Below, piece by piece: positions 9,068-16,995 of a DNA stretch of 64,000 bases. The notes under the pieces were generated by a model. It worked only from the letters and a program-made list of their open reading frames with translations, searched no databases and was not told the origin of the DNA. Positions within the stretch are counted from its first letter, which is position 1. Every line of letters starts with the position of its first letter. Position numbers and translations under genes: made by a program. Source of the stretch: Pseudoalteromonas byunsanensis (GTDB lineage: Bacteria > Pseudomonadota > Gammaproteobacteria > Enterobacterales > Alteromonadaceae); assembly GCF_001854475.1 (NCBI RefSeq), contig NZ_MNAN01000034.1, forward strand, positions 1 to 64,000. Reading direction: 5' to 3'.

Positions 9068-9098
9068 TTGACCTTACCCTTTGGTAAAGGTTGAGAAT
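9068..9098 (+). promoter_or_regulatory. CueR-type promoter of copA
   Basis: The -35 box TTGACC (9068-9073) and a -10-like GAGAAT (9093-9098) are 19 bp apart. An imperfect dyad, ACCTTACCC (9071-9079) and GGTAAAGGT (9083-9091), covers the spacer; seven of nine positions are symmetric. This layout matches promoters that CueR activates by DNA distortion on binding Cu(I). cueR is the last gene of the same transcript. Confidence 0.8.
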
Positions 9099-9140
9099 GC
9101 GCTGAGTTTGCCAAATACTATCTATTATCGGAGGAAATAT

Positions 9141-11501
9141 ATGACAAGCTTCAACCTAATTATTGAAGGTATGACCTGTGCATCATGCGCTGATCGTGTT
9201 GAAAAAGCGCTTATGAGCTTAAGCTCAGTAAAATCCGCTCATGTAAATTTTGCTAGTGAGCAAGTATTCATAGAGGGTGACACCTCCCGTAAAGATGCAA
9301 TAAAAGCAATTAAAGCAACAGGTTATAACGTACCAACCCATTCGCTTAGCTATGCAATTGAAGGTATGAGCTGTAGCTCTTGCGCCAATCACATCGAAAA
9401 AGTCGCGCTAGGCCAAAATGATATCTTGGCCGCGAATGTTAACTTTGCCACTGAGACATTAACGATTGAAATCGCGGGGGATTTTGACGATTCAGCGCTG
9501 ATCTACGAGCTTAAAAATATTGGCTACGATGTCAAAAAGAGCAAAAGTAAAAAGCCCCAGAGCCTGCCTTGGTACAAAACTCAAATTTGGCCCGTCATCG
9601 GCTCGCTCACTTTAACGGTTCCTTTAGTTATACCCATGATTGGCATGTTATTTAGTCAAGATTGGATGTTACCGGCACTATGGCAATGGCTTTTAGCCAC
9701 TCCCATTCAATTTTACTTTGGCGCTAGGTTTTACAAGTCAGGTTGGCAAGCGATTAAAGCGCGCTCAGGAAACATGGACCTACTGGTCGCAATCGGCACC
9801 TCGGCGGCGTATGGCCTATCTATCTACACTTGGCTATTTTCAGAGGTTCATCAAGGCGCTGCACACCTATATTTTGAAAGTAGTAGTGCCGTACTTTCCC
9901 TCGTTTTATTGGGTAAATATCTAGAACACAAAGCTAAAAAGAAAACCATGGACGCGCTGCAAGCACTTGAAAACCTGCGCCCATCGCAAGCGCGAGTTAA
10001 CAAAGATGGTGAATGGGTTTTGCTACCCGCAGGGTCTGTGTCAGTAGATGATCTAGTGAGAATTAAACCCGGTGAACGAGTCGCAGTAGATGGCGTTATT
10101 GAAAAAGGGCAAAGCCAAGTAGACGAGGCGCTTATCACTGGTGAGCCCATGCCCATTGATAAAAATGTTGGTGATAAAGTAACAGGCGGCTCAATCAATA
10201 TTGATGGCGTAATTGAAGTGCGTACAACACGTGTAGGCACCGAGTCCACATTGTCAAAAATTATTAAGTTGGTCGAACAAGCACAAGGGGCGAAGGCACC
10301 CGTTCAGGCACTGGTTGACAAAGTAAGCGCCTATTTCGTGCCAACTGTGCTAGTTATCTCATTCATTACGCTGTTAGTGTGGGGGATTGCATTAGGGAGC
10401 TGGACAAGCGGTATTCTCAATGCGGTTGCGGTACTAGTGATTGCCTGCCCATGTGCGTTAGGTTTGGCTACACCGACCTCTATTATGACGGGAACAGGCA
10501 CCGCAGCAAGGCTCGGCGTTTTGGTTAAAGACGCCATAGCCTTAGAACAAGCGACAAAAATTGACCTAGTCGTGTTTGACAAAACGGGCACCCTAACCGA
10601 AGGTAAGCCCATTTTGTCACAGCTCACCGCCATCAAATCTGATGAAAACACGGTATTAACCACAGCAGCAAGTGTGATGCAATATAGCGAGCATCCATTG
10701 GCACAAGCCGTGCTCAATGCCGCGGAGAAAAAGTCACTAGAGTTACAAACGACAGAAGCGTTCAAAGTTGTGACAGGTAAAGGTGTTACAGCAAAAATAG
10801 GGCAAGACACCGTCTACGTTGGTAGCAGTCATTGGATGAAAGAGCTTGGCCTAGAACTAGAGCAAGAACAAGATAAGGTTGATGTTCAAGGTGCAACCGT
10901 TTCTTGGTTGGCTATAAAGCACAATGACGAAGTTGAACTGCATGGCTTGCTTTGTTTTTCAGACAAAGCTAAAAGTACGGCTCGTGAGGCGGTCGAAAAC
11001 CTGAAAAAGCAAAACATAAAAGTAGCGATGCTAACAGGTGACAGTGAAAAAAGTGCACAATTCATTGGTGGACAGCTAAATATAGATATTATCAAAGCAC
11101 AAGTGCTACCTCATGAAAAGTCAGAGTTTATTGAATCATTTCAAAAGCAAGGCTATCAAGTAGCTATGGTTGGTGACGGTATAAACGACGCCCCTGCATT
11201 AGCACAAGCCGATTTAGGTATTGCCATGGCCACCGGTACTGAAGTTGCAGTTAGCGCTTCATCAATAAGCTTGATGCAGGGCGACCCTAATTTAGTTGCT
11301 ATCGCTTTGGATATATCACAAAAAACCTATAGTAAAATCAAACAGAATTTATTCTGGGCGTTTATATTCAATATTATTGGCATTCCCGCCGCGGCATTTG
11401 GTGCGTTAAGCCCCATCATAGCAGGTACGGCTATGGCGTGTAGTAGTATTCTGGTGGTATGTAATGCGTTGTTGTTACAACGATATAAACCTTCAAAGTG
11501 A
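9141..11501 (+). CDS. copA: Copper-exporting P1B-type ATPase CopA
   Basis: The start chosen is ATG at 9141, preceded by GGAGGA (9130-9135), giving 786 residues. Two N-terminal HMA domains carry GMTCASC (Cys13, Cys16) and GMSCSSC (Cys78, Cys81). Eight membrane segments follow in the P1B layout, with the ion-binding CPC at 436-438. The phosphorylation site is DKTGT (Asp480), the nucleotide-binding domain has SEHPLA, and the hinge is GDGINDAPALAQADLG. The protein pumps Cu(I) (or Ag(I)) from the cytoplasm to the periplasm. cueR starts 8 bases after the stop, so pump and sensor are co-transcribed. Confidence 0.97.
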   Translation: MTSFNLIIEGMTCASCADRVEKALMSLSSVKSAHVNFASEQVFIEGDTSRKDAIKAIKATGYNVPTHSLSYAIEGMSCSSCANHIEKVALGQNDILAANVNFATETLTIEIAGDFDDSALIYELKNIGYDVKKSKSKKPQSLPWYKTQIWPVIGSLTLTVPLVIPMIGMLFSQDWMLPALWQWLLATPIQFYFGARFYKSGWQAIKARSGNMDLLVAIGTSAAYGLSIYTWLFSEVHQGAAHLYFESSSAVLSLVLLGKYLEHKAKKKTMDALQALENLRPSQARVNKDGEWVLLPAGSVSVDDLVRIKPGERVAVDGVIEKGQSQVDEALITGEPMPIDKNVGDKVTGGSINIDGVIEVRTTRVGTESTLSKIIKLVEQAQGAKAPVQALVDKVSAYFVPTVLVISFITLLVWGIALGSWTSGILNAVAVLVIACPCALGLATPTSIMTGTGTAARLGVLVKDAIALEQATKIDLVVFDKTGTLTEGKPILSQLTAIKSDENTVLTTAASVMQYSEHPLAQAVLNAAEKKSLELQTTEAFKVVTGKGVTAKIGQDTVYVGSSHWMKELGLELEQEQDKVDVQGATVSWLAIKHNDEVELHGLLCFSDKAKSTAREAVENLKKQNIKVAMLTGDSEKSAQFIGGQLNIDIIKAQVLPHEKSEFIESFQKQGYQVAMVGDGINDAPALAQADLGIAMATGTEVAVSASSISLMQGDPNLVAIALDISQKTYSKIKQNLFWAFIFNIIGIPAAAFGALSPIIAGTAMACSSILVVCNALLLQRYKPSK

Positions 11502-11509
11502 GAAGCATT

Positions 11510-11956
11510 ATGACGACTTTGATCACTATCAGCAAAGCCGCAAACATTACAGATATCTCTGCAAAAATGATCCGCCACTACGAAAGTATTGGCATCATCT
11601 CTAAGGCGCATAGAACCAACGCAGGTTATCGGTTATACAATCAAGATCAGCTAAAGCAACTGAGTTTTGTCAAACAATGTCGTAATTTGGGTTTTTCAAT
11701 TTCACAAATAGAGTCTCTAATGAAACTTTGGAAAAACCCAAACAGAAGCAGTCTGGATGTAAAAACCTTAGCTGATCAGCATCTTCAAGAAATCCGAGAG
11801 AAAATTACTGAGCTAGCTAAAATGGAAAAAGTATTGTCTACATTGTCAGAAAACTGTAGCGGCGATCACGCCTCTGATTGCGCAATTCTAGAGGGCTTGG
11901 AGACAATGGCAAGTTACAAAACGCCACGAGAGTATATAAATAATGCACGTGATTAA
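11510..11956 (+). CDS. cueR: Cu(I)-responsive MerR-family regulator CueR
   Basis: The ATG at 11510 gives 148 residues; GAGAAG lies just before it. An N-terminal MerR helix-turn-helix (ITDISAKMIRHYESIGII) and winged segment with NAGYRLY are followed by a dimerisation helix. The C-terminal loop CSGDHASDC contains the two metal cysteines (Cys116 and Cys124) with the eight-residue spacing of CueR. It should sense Cu(I), Ag(I) or Au(I) and activate the copA promoter and perhaps the divergent HMA gene. Being the downstream partner in the operon gives positive autoregulation. Confidence 0.93.
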   Translation: MTTLITISKAANITDISAKMIRHYESIGIISKAHRTNAGYRLYNQDQLKQLSFVKQCRNLGFSISQIESLMKLWKNPNRSSLDVKTLADQHLQEIREKITELAKMEKVLSTLSENCSGDHASDCAILEGLETMASYKTPREYINNARD

Positions 11957-12072
11957 TTATCGGTCATTAAGCATTACATTGATAACAGGGGGAGGACGCC
12001 ACCAGCAGTTCAAATCAAGAAACTCAAGCGCCCTATGTAACGCACAGCCTAAGTCGAGCTATTTTTATTGAG

Positions 12073-12510
12073 TTATAGAATGTGTATTCTGTACTTATCA
12101 ATAAATGCTTGACGATCGGACTCGGTTGGGGGGTTGCTCTGACTAAACTTGGATATATCTCGGATAAAACCCTCTGATGGGCCTGATGGTGCATTAATTA
12201 CAAGCACTTTGCTCTCTTGTAAAGCTTTAAATCTTCTGGGCACATTCGGACCTGCGATCACCAAGTCGCCAGATTTAGCAACAAACTCCTCAGTGTCCAC
12301 AGCGAACTCAATCTCACCAGAGATGATATAAAAAATTTCATCATCTATCTCATGGTAATGCCATGGCGCTTCATTGCCTTTAGGAAGCAGGCTATCAAAG
12401 ATGGACACACGATGATCGGTATCCTCTCCAGAGGCAAGAATGCGAGTCACTTCACCGCCATCTAATGTGTATTCTTGCGCGTTTGCGCTAACAACGTGTT
12501 TATATCTCAT
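12073..12510 (-). CDS. Cupin-domain protein
   Basis: This 145-residue single-domain cupin has a start at ATG 12510, supported by GGGAG upstream; an in-frame start eight codons earlier is less likely. The first cupin motif WHYHEIDDEIFYIISGE supplies the two histidines and a glutamate of the metal site. The second motif is partial (AGDL-like KSGDLVIAGPNVPRRF), without a clear third histidine. No catalytic function can be assigned. It is convergent with cueR, with about 115 bp between their ends in which I see nothing else. Confidence 0.75.
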   Translation of the reverse strand: MRYKHVVSANAQEYTLDGGEVTRILASGEDTDHRVSIFDSLLPKGNEAPWHYHEIDDEIFYIISGEIEFAVDTEEFVAKSGDLVIAGPNVPRRFKALQESKVLVINAPSGPSEGFIRDISKFSQSNPPTESDRQAFIDKYRIHIL

Positions 12511-12534
12511 TTTGAACTCCCTCGCCCACAACAA

Positions 12535-12942
12535 CGGTATTGGGCAGCTAAATTACTCAAATAGTAAACCTAAACGCATGAGTTTTCATCAAAATACGCC
12601 CCTTTTGCGATGTAAGAATATTTCAAAGTTCATTGGCATTGAATGAAATTGGCCACAGAGGAGGAGGCAGCAACCAACAAATTCGTTGTATTTATTATTG
12701 AAACTCTCTAAACAAAAGTACTGCGTTTCGATACTGCAAAGTGCTTTGTTAGCATCATAACATTGCGCGCTATTTGCAATAATTAAACGACAATATGAAT
12801 AAAAATTATATTTATCAGTGTATTGGCGTGGATTTTGCTGGATTATATGACTTGCAAAGGAAAACGAGTCTTAATGACCATGCAAGTAATATTTTCAACT
12901 GGTATCACTACCGATTCATTTTTTACTAAGGAGTAGAGCAAA
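12535..12942. other. Intergenic region between the cupin and the secreted protein
   Basis: The 408 bases hold no convincing reading frame. The right end has AAGGAG (12929-12934) as the ribosome-binding site of the next gene. I see no clear promoter, repeat or hairpin. Confidence 0.4.
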
Positions 12943-13692
12943 ATGAAAAAGCTTTTAATTTCCACCGCCCTAATGATCTCTAGCACAACGAGCTTTGCAA
13001 CACTGGCTGATGATATAGACCCTGAACTTCATGCAAAACTGGATGAAGCGTTTTTTTTGTATGATGTTGGGGATTATCAAAACGCATTGGAAAGCATTTA
13101 CTGGTTAGATGAAAATGGCGTAGCAGTAGACTTTGATTTTTACACCCTACGGTTAGGCACACTTTTGCCGTTTTGGAAGAGCCTTGCAGACGTATATCAG
13201 CCTGCGCGCATAAGCTACAACGAAAAATTTAGAGCCGCTATAGATGAAGCCACCAATAATCCGGAAAACTGTAGTGCTTATGACGACATGCATCTCATGC
13301 TTAGGAATAATGATAGGCTAGACGAATTTGTCACTATTTTGGAAGAGAAGGAGGCTCAGTACCCTCAGGTGTGGCAGCGTTGTTGGGAGCCGAATTCGTC
13401 TACACTGGCGGCTGTTGAACATGCCTCAAAACCGCTCATAGATGCCTATTTGGTGGACTTATCTGATCACTTCTCAGCACATTTTGTACCGCAGATGGAT
13501 GGTTTTTACATGCAGTGCAATGACTATGATGGTGACCACAAAACCGTTTGTCAGGACAGTGTTAAGGAATATCTTAATGGGGTATCGGAACCCTATAGAC
13601 ATGCAGCCATGACTCACTATGGTTTGCAAGAGGCAGAGCAAGTAGAGGCGTTAACGTTGCAATTGTTATTAAAATGGCAAAACCAAAACTAA
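12943..13692 (+). CDS. Secreted protein of unknown function
   Basis: This 249-residue protein has a clear signal peptide, KKLLISTALMISSTTSFA, with probable cleavage near residue 19. The mature part is acidic and helix-rich, and a segment near residues 28-50 (LDEAFFLYDVGDYQNALESIYW) resembles a single TPR or Sel1-like repeat. Four or more cysteines (NCSAYDD, RCWEP, MQCND, TVCQD) suggest disulphides in the periplasm. I do not recognise a family. It ends with a weak hairpin, GAGGCAA/TTGCCTC (13717-13734). Confidence 0.65.
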   Translation: MKKLLISTALMISSTTSFATLADDIDPELHAKLDEAFFLYDVGDYQNALESIYWLDENGVAVDFDFYTLRLGTLLPFWKSLADVYQPARISYNEKFRAAIDEATNNPENCSAYDDMHLMLRNNDRLDEFVTILEEKEAQYPQVWQRCWEPNSSTLAAVEHASKPLIDAYLVDLSDHFSAHFVPQMDGFYMQCNDYDGDHKTVCQDSVKEYLNGVSEPYRHAAMTHYGLQEAEQVEALTLQLLLKWQNQN

Positions 13693-14047
13693 CCTGTTTT
13701 ACTGCTTAATCGTGTGGAGGCAAACTTTTGCCTCTGCATTAAGGGACCTTGAGATAGATTACACTTGCGCGTATACCAACGATTGACGCTCTCGTAAAGC
13801 ACGCTTGAAAGTGTTTTCAAATGACAGTGTTTTCAAATGACTGTCCTGTTAGGTCCCGAAAAATATAATTGCTTAACGGTTAAGCATTAGGTTTAATGGA
13901 TACATAATAAACGCTGAGTAACGCAGGGACAGCTTAGATACGATAGACATGCCAATGAAATTGGCAAGATATCGTTTAGGCCATAAAAAGCAAATTTCCA
14001 TAGCATAAATAGCACCAACTCTGACACATCGAGCAGGTAGCGCCTCA
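13693..14047. other. Gene-poor left edge of the cassette region
   Basis: No plus-strand gene is visible. The segment holds a perfect 16-bp tandem duplication (13810-13841), a GTTAGGT matching the integron core consensus GTTRRRY (13848-13854), and a perfect inverted repeat TGCTTAAC/GTTAAGCA (13870-13886). Cassette arrays often contain such short, gene-less cassettes. A 66-codon minus-strand frame here has no supported start. Confidence 0.4.
13810..13841 (+). repeat. Perfect 16-bp tandem duplication
   Basis: AGTGTTTTCAAATGAC occurs at 13810-13825 and again at 13826-13841 without a change. It ends seven bases before a GTTAGGT core-like site. Confidence 0.85.
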
Positions 14048-14106
14048 GTCCAACAAGCGATTATGCAACACAAACTGCGTGTCGCATAAATACTAAAACG
14101 TTAGAT
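14048..14106 (+). repeat. attC recombination site 1 (59 bp)
   Basis: An inverse core GTCCAAC (14048-14054, consensus RYYYAAC) and a core GTTAGAT (14100-14106, consensus GTTRRRY) flank an imperfect stem: TTATGCAACACA (14061-14072) against CGTGTCGCATAA (14078-14089), ten of twelve pairs. Length and layout fit a short attC site. It marks the left border of cassette 1. Confidence 0.65.
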
Positions 14107-15047
14107 GATAAGGACAGACAGGCATGGCATCTAGACCTGGAACAGTATCGAAAATACTTTGGCATTTTACTGGCGGCCCTATGTGGGACGATGCTACCAA
14201 CAAGCAGCTTAAAGAGCTTAAGCCCGCGATAAACGGATACGAAGCGCTAAAAGCTATCTTGAAGTCTCAGGAGCTAAGAGTAGGCCAGTACTGTGAAATA
14301 GTTAAGGTAATCGTGCCTGAAAAAAGGCAGTTTGATTTTGAAACAAAAGAAATCCATATTCTGAAAAATCATCCTGTTACTGTTAAATCAAAGCCTGTAT
14401 GTTGTGTGGCGGACATACCTCTTCAGCATATTGATTACCATTCGAATAGATATGGGAAAATTGCGATTGGATTTCACAGAGATTCAATTGTCAAATTTGG
14501 CTTTAATCCCGTTATGTATACCCTTGAAGATACAGCTTTACTTAATAGCATCTATCAGGGGTATTCAGCAGTTGATGACGTCCATCCTTACAGTGCAACA
14601 AGCGAAACTGAGTCAGTCCAAGACGAGATTGACAAGATTATCAACGATAATGACCTCGATGATTCCGTAGATACATCTAGCGTCATTTCTGAGCTTGATT
14701 GGATTGAGAGTGCTCAAGAAAAAATAGATGAAAGCTTTCAGAATTTTTTAGCGTATATAAAAACATTCGATACAACGGAATTCGACTCGATATACTGTGA
14801 GCGCGAATGGAGGAGCACAAAAAACTATTCATTCGCTATTGAAGACATCGCAATTATAGTTCTTCCAAGAGAACAAGAAGGAGAACGCTTTTACGAACGC
14901 TTCCTAGAAGAAGTGATATTACCCAAAACAGTCACCATTGCATGTTGGGAAGATCTTATTGAACATTAAATCATCTAACAAACGGCCGCATTTCGTTCCG
15001 GCCTGCGGCCTCCACCGGACTTGCTATGCTCGCCGATGAGCCGAGCG
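14101..15047 (+). mobile_element. Integron-type gene cassette 1
   Basis: The cassette would begin with TTAGAT at 14101 and end with the G of attC2 at 15047. The key observation is that the inverse core of its own attC, ATCTAAC (14973-14979), is the exact reverse complement of GTTAGAT, the junction formed with its own first bases. This is what a circularised cassette requires. It carries one gene, oriented with the site. No integrase is in the window. Confidence 0.7.
14124..14969 (+). CDS. AbiGi-like protein (putative abortive-infection protein), cassette gene 1
   Basis: This 281-residue soluble protein resembles the AbiGi family (named for the lactococcal AbiG phage-resistance locus). An N-terminal LWHFTGG (12-18) is followed by ALKAILKSQELR, a PVCCVADIPL segment (91-100), RYGKIAIGFHRD, GFNPVMY (126-132), an acidic region at about 160-205 and EREWR (226-230). 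The partner normally found with AbiGi, the nucleotidyltransferase AbiGii, is absent. The gene fills a cassette between two attC sites; the next cassette encodes a shorter protein with the same order of motifs. The biochemical role is unknown; an ADP-ribosyltransferase-like fold is a guess from the H...E motif order. Confidence 0.7.
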   Translation: MASRPGTVSKILWHFTGGPMWDDATNKQLKELKPAINGYEALKAILKSQELRVGQYCEIVKVIVPEKRQFDFETKEIHILKNHPVTVKSKPVCCVADIPLQHIDYHSNRYGKIAIGFHRDSIVKFGFNPVMYTLEDTALLNSIYQGYSAVDDVHPYSATSETESVQDEIDKIINDNDLDDSVDTSSVISELDWIESAQEKIDESFQNFLAYIKTFDTTEFDSIYCEREWRSTKNYSFAIEDIAIIVLPREQEGERFYERFLEEVILPKTVTIACWEDLIEH

Positions 15048-15053
15048 TTATAT
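14973..15053 (+). repeat. attC recombination site 2 (81 bp, GC-rich)
   Basis: The inverse core ATCTAAC (14973-14979) lies just after the stop codon of cassette gene 1, and the core GTTATAT (15047-15053) closes the site after AGCG. CGGC (14983-14986) can pair with GCCG (15040-15043). Internal stems include GGCCGCA (14984-14990) with TGCGGCC (15004-15010). The site is about two-thirds GC in an AT-rich region, as expected for a folded recombination site. Confidence 0.75.
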
Positions 15054-15074
15054 TTTATATTTTTGGAGAGTTTG

Positions 15075-15623
15075 GTGAGAACTGATATATCTCAATACCT
15101 TTATCATTGGGTAAAAGCCGATACAGAAGAGTTGGCAATTGAGATTTTGTGCAAAATTATAGAAAGAAGGCAATTATTAGGCGGTGATGGATTCATAAAA
15201 GGTAAACACAAGTGTATTTGTTTCACCGAAACGCCGATGAATCTATTTCATAGAGAGGAACACCGGTATAAAAAGTTTGGAGTTCGGTTTGAGAAAAGCT
15301 ATATCTTCTCTCGTGGAGGAAGGCCTGTTATCTATCAACCAAAATGCGATTACGAACTGCTGCCTAACTCTCTAAAATGGAGACATGTTACATTTGAACC
15401 ACCGAAAATTGATTTCACATGGGAGAGAGAGTGGCGCATTGAGTCTGAGCGTCTAGAAATTGCACCAGAAGAAGTAACCTTTATTGTGCCTCATGAGGGT
15501 TATGGGCAATGTCTAAGCACAACCTATTACTCGAAGGAGTATCGAGAGGTTGTATATGCAGTACCAGAAGATGAACCACCATCTCATTTATTACCAAAAA
15601 ACTATAAGTTTATGGTGATTTGA
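15075..15623 (+). CDS. AbiGi/DUF2971-like protein, cassette gene 2
   Basis: The start chosen is GTG at 15075, with GGAGAG eight bases upstream; an earlier in-frame ATG lies inside attC2 and is unlikely. The 182-residue product repeats the layout of the preceding cassette protein: LYHW (9-12), AIEILCKIIERRQLL, CICFTETP (47-54), RYKKFGVRFEK, GGRPVIY (81-87) and EREWR (117-121). It lacks the acidic insert of its neighbour. I do not recognise it beyond this likeness. Shared motifs in two adjacent cassettes suggest either a two-protein system or independent capture of related anti-phage genes. Confidence 0.7.
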   Translation: MRTDISQYLYHWVKADTEELAIEILCKIIERRQLLGGDGFIKGKHKCICFTETPMNLFHREEHRYKKFGVRFEKSYIFSRGGRPVIYQPKCDYELLPNSLKWRHVTFEPPKIDFTWEREWRIESERLEIAPEEVTFIVPHEGYGQCLSTTYYSKEYREVVYAVPEDEPPSHLLPKNYKFMVI

Positions 15624-15625
15624 AA

Positions 15626-15678
15626 ATATAACAAACGCTTCTGAAGGAAATCGAGGCTAAGGCAATAGGAGAGTAGGG
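15626..15678 (+). repeat. Remnant of attC site 3 (5' half)
   Basis: ATATAACAAACGC (15626-15638) looks like the 5' arm of an attC site, and its first seven bases match cassette 2's own start. No complementary 3' arm is seen before the ATG at 15679. GGAGAG (15668-15673) now serves the next gene as its ribosome-binding site. Confidence 0.5.
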
Positions 15679-16995
15679 ATGCCAGTTAAGAAAATGGATG
15701 ATCGACAACAAAAATTCTTTACCTTTCTACAGAAAAAGCAAAACGCTGGCCAACTGTTTAGTCGTGAAGATGTAATTGCTGCCACCGGTTGGGAGGCAAA
15801 TACATTTAAGACATATTTAAACAAGCGTCAGATATCACAATTCTTGGTTGAGGTTTCGGCTAATAAGTTTGAGGCAATAAATACCGTTGGTATTACGCTA
15901 ACTGAGTTTAAGAAGCGGTTATCTCAAAGCAAGCACTTTCAAGAACTTGGGCATAAGTGTAAAAGCAATCTAGCCAAGGCTCTACTTAAAAAGTCTAAAG
16001 ATAATATGATGCTGGCATTAGAGTTGTATAACAGACCCTCATTGGAGAATAAACTCGATGGCTTTGTGATGTTGTTCTGTACAGCATGGGAACAATTATT
16101 AAAAGCTAAACTAATTGAGAGAGATGGTGAGCACAAGATATACGAAAAAGTTAATGGTAAGAAAGGATTGAAACGCACGATACCGTTACGTGTGTGCTTA
16201 GACAGGATCTATGAGCAGAAAAATAATATTCGCCGCAATATTGAAATTATAGCGGACTGGCGCGATGAAGCTGTTCATTTATTAATGCCAGAGATTCAAT
16301 CGATTGCGTCCAGAATATTCCAGTCAGGCGTACTAAATTTTTCAGCTGAGTTTGAGTCATTCGCTGAAGTGCCATTTATTTCTTCCCAACATACAGGCAT
16401 GTTATCTCTGGTTGGAGATTTCCAACTACCACCGGCGTCACTATTAAAGTCGCTTTATGGCTCCGCCGCAGATCAAATATTAGAATTAGCTAGCCAATTA
16501 GAACAAGATATCGAAGCAGCGGATGACATTACGTTTGCCATACCGATTAACGTGTCTTTGATGTATACGCAGGATCAGAATGGTACGCAGGTGATACTTG
16601 CCAAGGCCAATGGCAAGAAAGAAGACATTGAAAATCTCAAGAACGTACTGATGGTAGAAAAAGCGGTAAACCCTGAAAAGTCTCATCCATTTACACGAAG
16701 CAAATTGCTGTCTAGCGTTTTAGAGAAGCTGCAAAAGTATGATGACGTAAAGCTAGGGCGTTGCTTAGTGTACACTGCTGGTGCAAAACCATCTTTGAAC
16801 ACCAACTGTATCGACGCTTGTATTCACAAGTTGAAATGGAAATCCAACGACAACGAGTATCATCATTACATTAAAGTATCAGACAGACACCTTTATTCGA
16901 TGAGTGCGGTCGATGAACTTGTAAAGAGAATTACAGAAAACGAAAACTTTGTAAGAGAAGCTAAAGAGAAATACAACCGGCGTAATAAAAAGTGA
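15679..16995 (+). CDS. DUF3644-like protein with a HEPN-type RxxxxH motif
   Basis: This 438-residue protein starts at an ATG preceded by GGAGAG. Residues 1-75 look like a winged-helix domain (FSREDVIAATGWEANTFKTYLNK). The middle resembles DUF3644: SLENKLDGFVMLFCTAWEQLLKAKLIERDG at about 125-155 can be read in part, then WRDEAVH at 194-200. R195-D-E-A-V-H200 fits the R-x4-6-H motif of HEPN ribonucleases, which are common in toxin and phage-defence systems. The C-terminal ~200 residues are not recognised. It lies directly after a truncated attC, so it may have been captured with the cassettes. A role as an RNase effector is an inference. Confidence 0.65.
   Translation: MPVKKMDDRQQKFFTFLQKKQNAGQLFSREDVIAATGWEANTFKTYLNKRQISQFLVEVSANKFEAINTVGITLTEFKKRLSQSKHFQELGHKCKSNLAKALLKKSKDNMMLALELYNRPSLENKLDGFVMLFCTAWEQLLKAKLIERDGEHKIYEKVNGKKGLKRTIPLRVCLDRIYEQKNNIRRNIEIIADWRDEAVHLLMPEIQSIASRIFQSGVLNFSAEFESFAEVPFISSQHTGMLSLVGDFQLPPASLLKSLYGSAADQILELASQLEQDIEAADDITFAIPINVSLMYTQDQNGTQVILAKANGKKEDIENLKNVLMVEKAVNPEKSHPFTRSKLLSSVLEKLQKYDDVKLGRCLVYTAGAKPSLNTNCIDACIHKLKWKSNDNEYHHYIKVSDRHLYSMSAVDELVKRITENENFVREAKEKYNRRNKK

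Larger units (their letters stand above)
15048..15678 (+). mobile_element. Integron-type gene cassette 2, right attC apparently truncated
   Basis: The cassette begins TTATAT at 15048. After its gene comes ATATAAC (15626-15632), the exact complement of its own junction GTTATAT, followed by AAACGCTT as in many attC sites. The 3' half (an AAGCG-like arm and a GTT core) is missing before the next gene, so the right end looks deleted. Confidence 0.6.

Noticed and set aside
13873..14073. 66-codon minus-strand frame in the cassette region
   Set aside because: It begins with TTG, has no ribosome-binding site, overlaps attC1 and resembles no protein I know. A shorter version from an internal ATG is possible but unsupported.
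15021..15074. Earlier ATG start for cassette gene 2
   Set aside because: It lies inside attC2; the GTG at 15075 has a good ribosome-binding site and the protein likeness starts there.
15679..15690. GTTAAGA as the 3' core of attC3
   Set aside because: It lies inside the start of the DUF3644 gene, breaks the last consensus position and has no arm complementary to CAAACGCTT.
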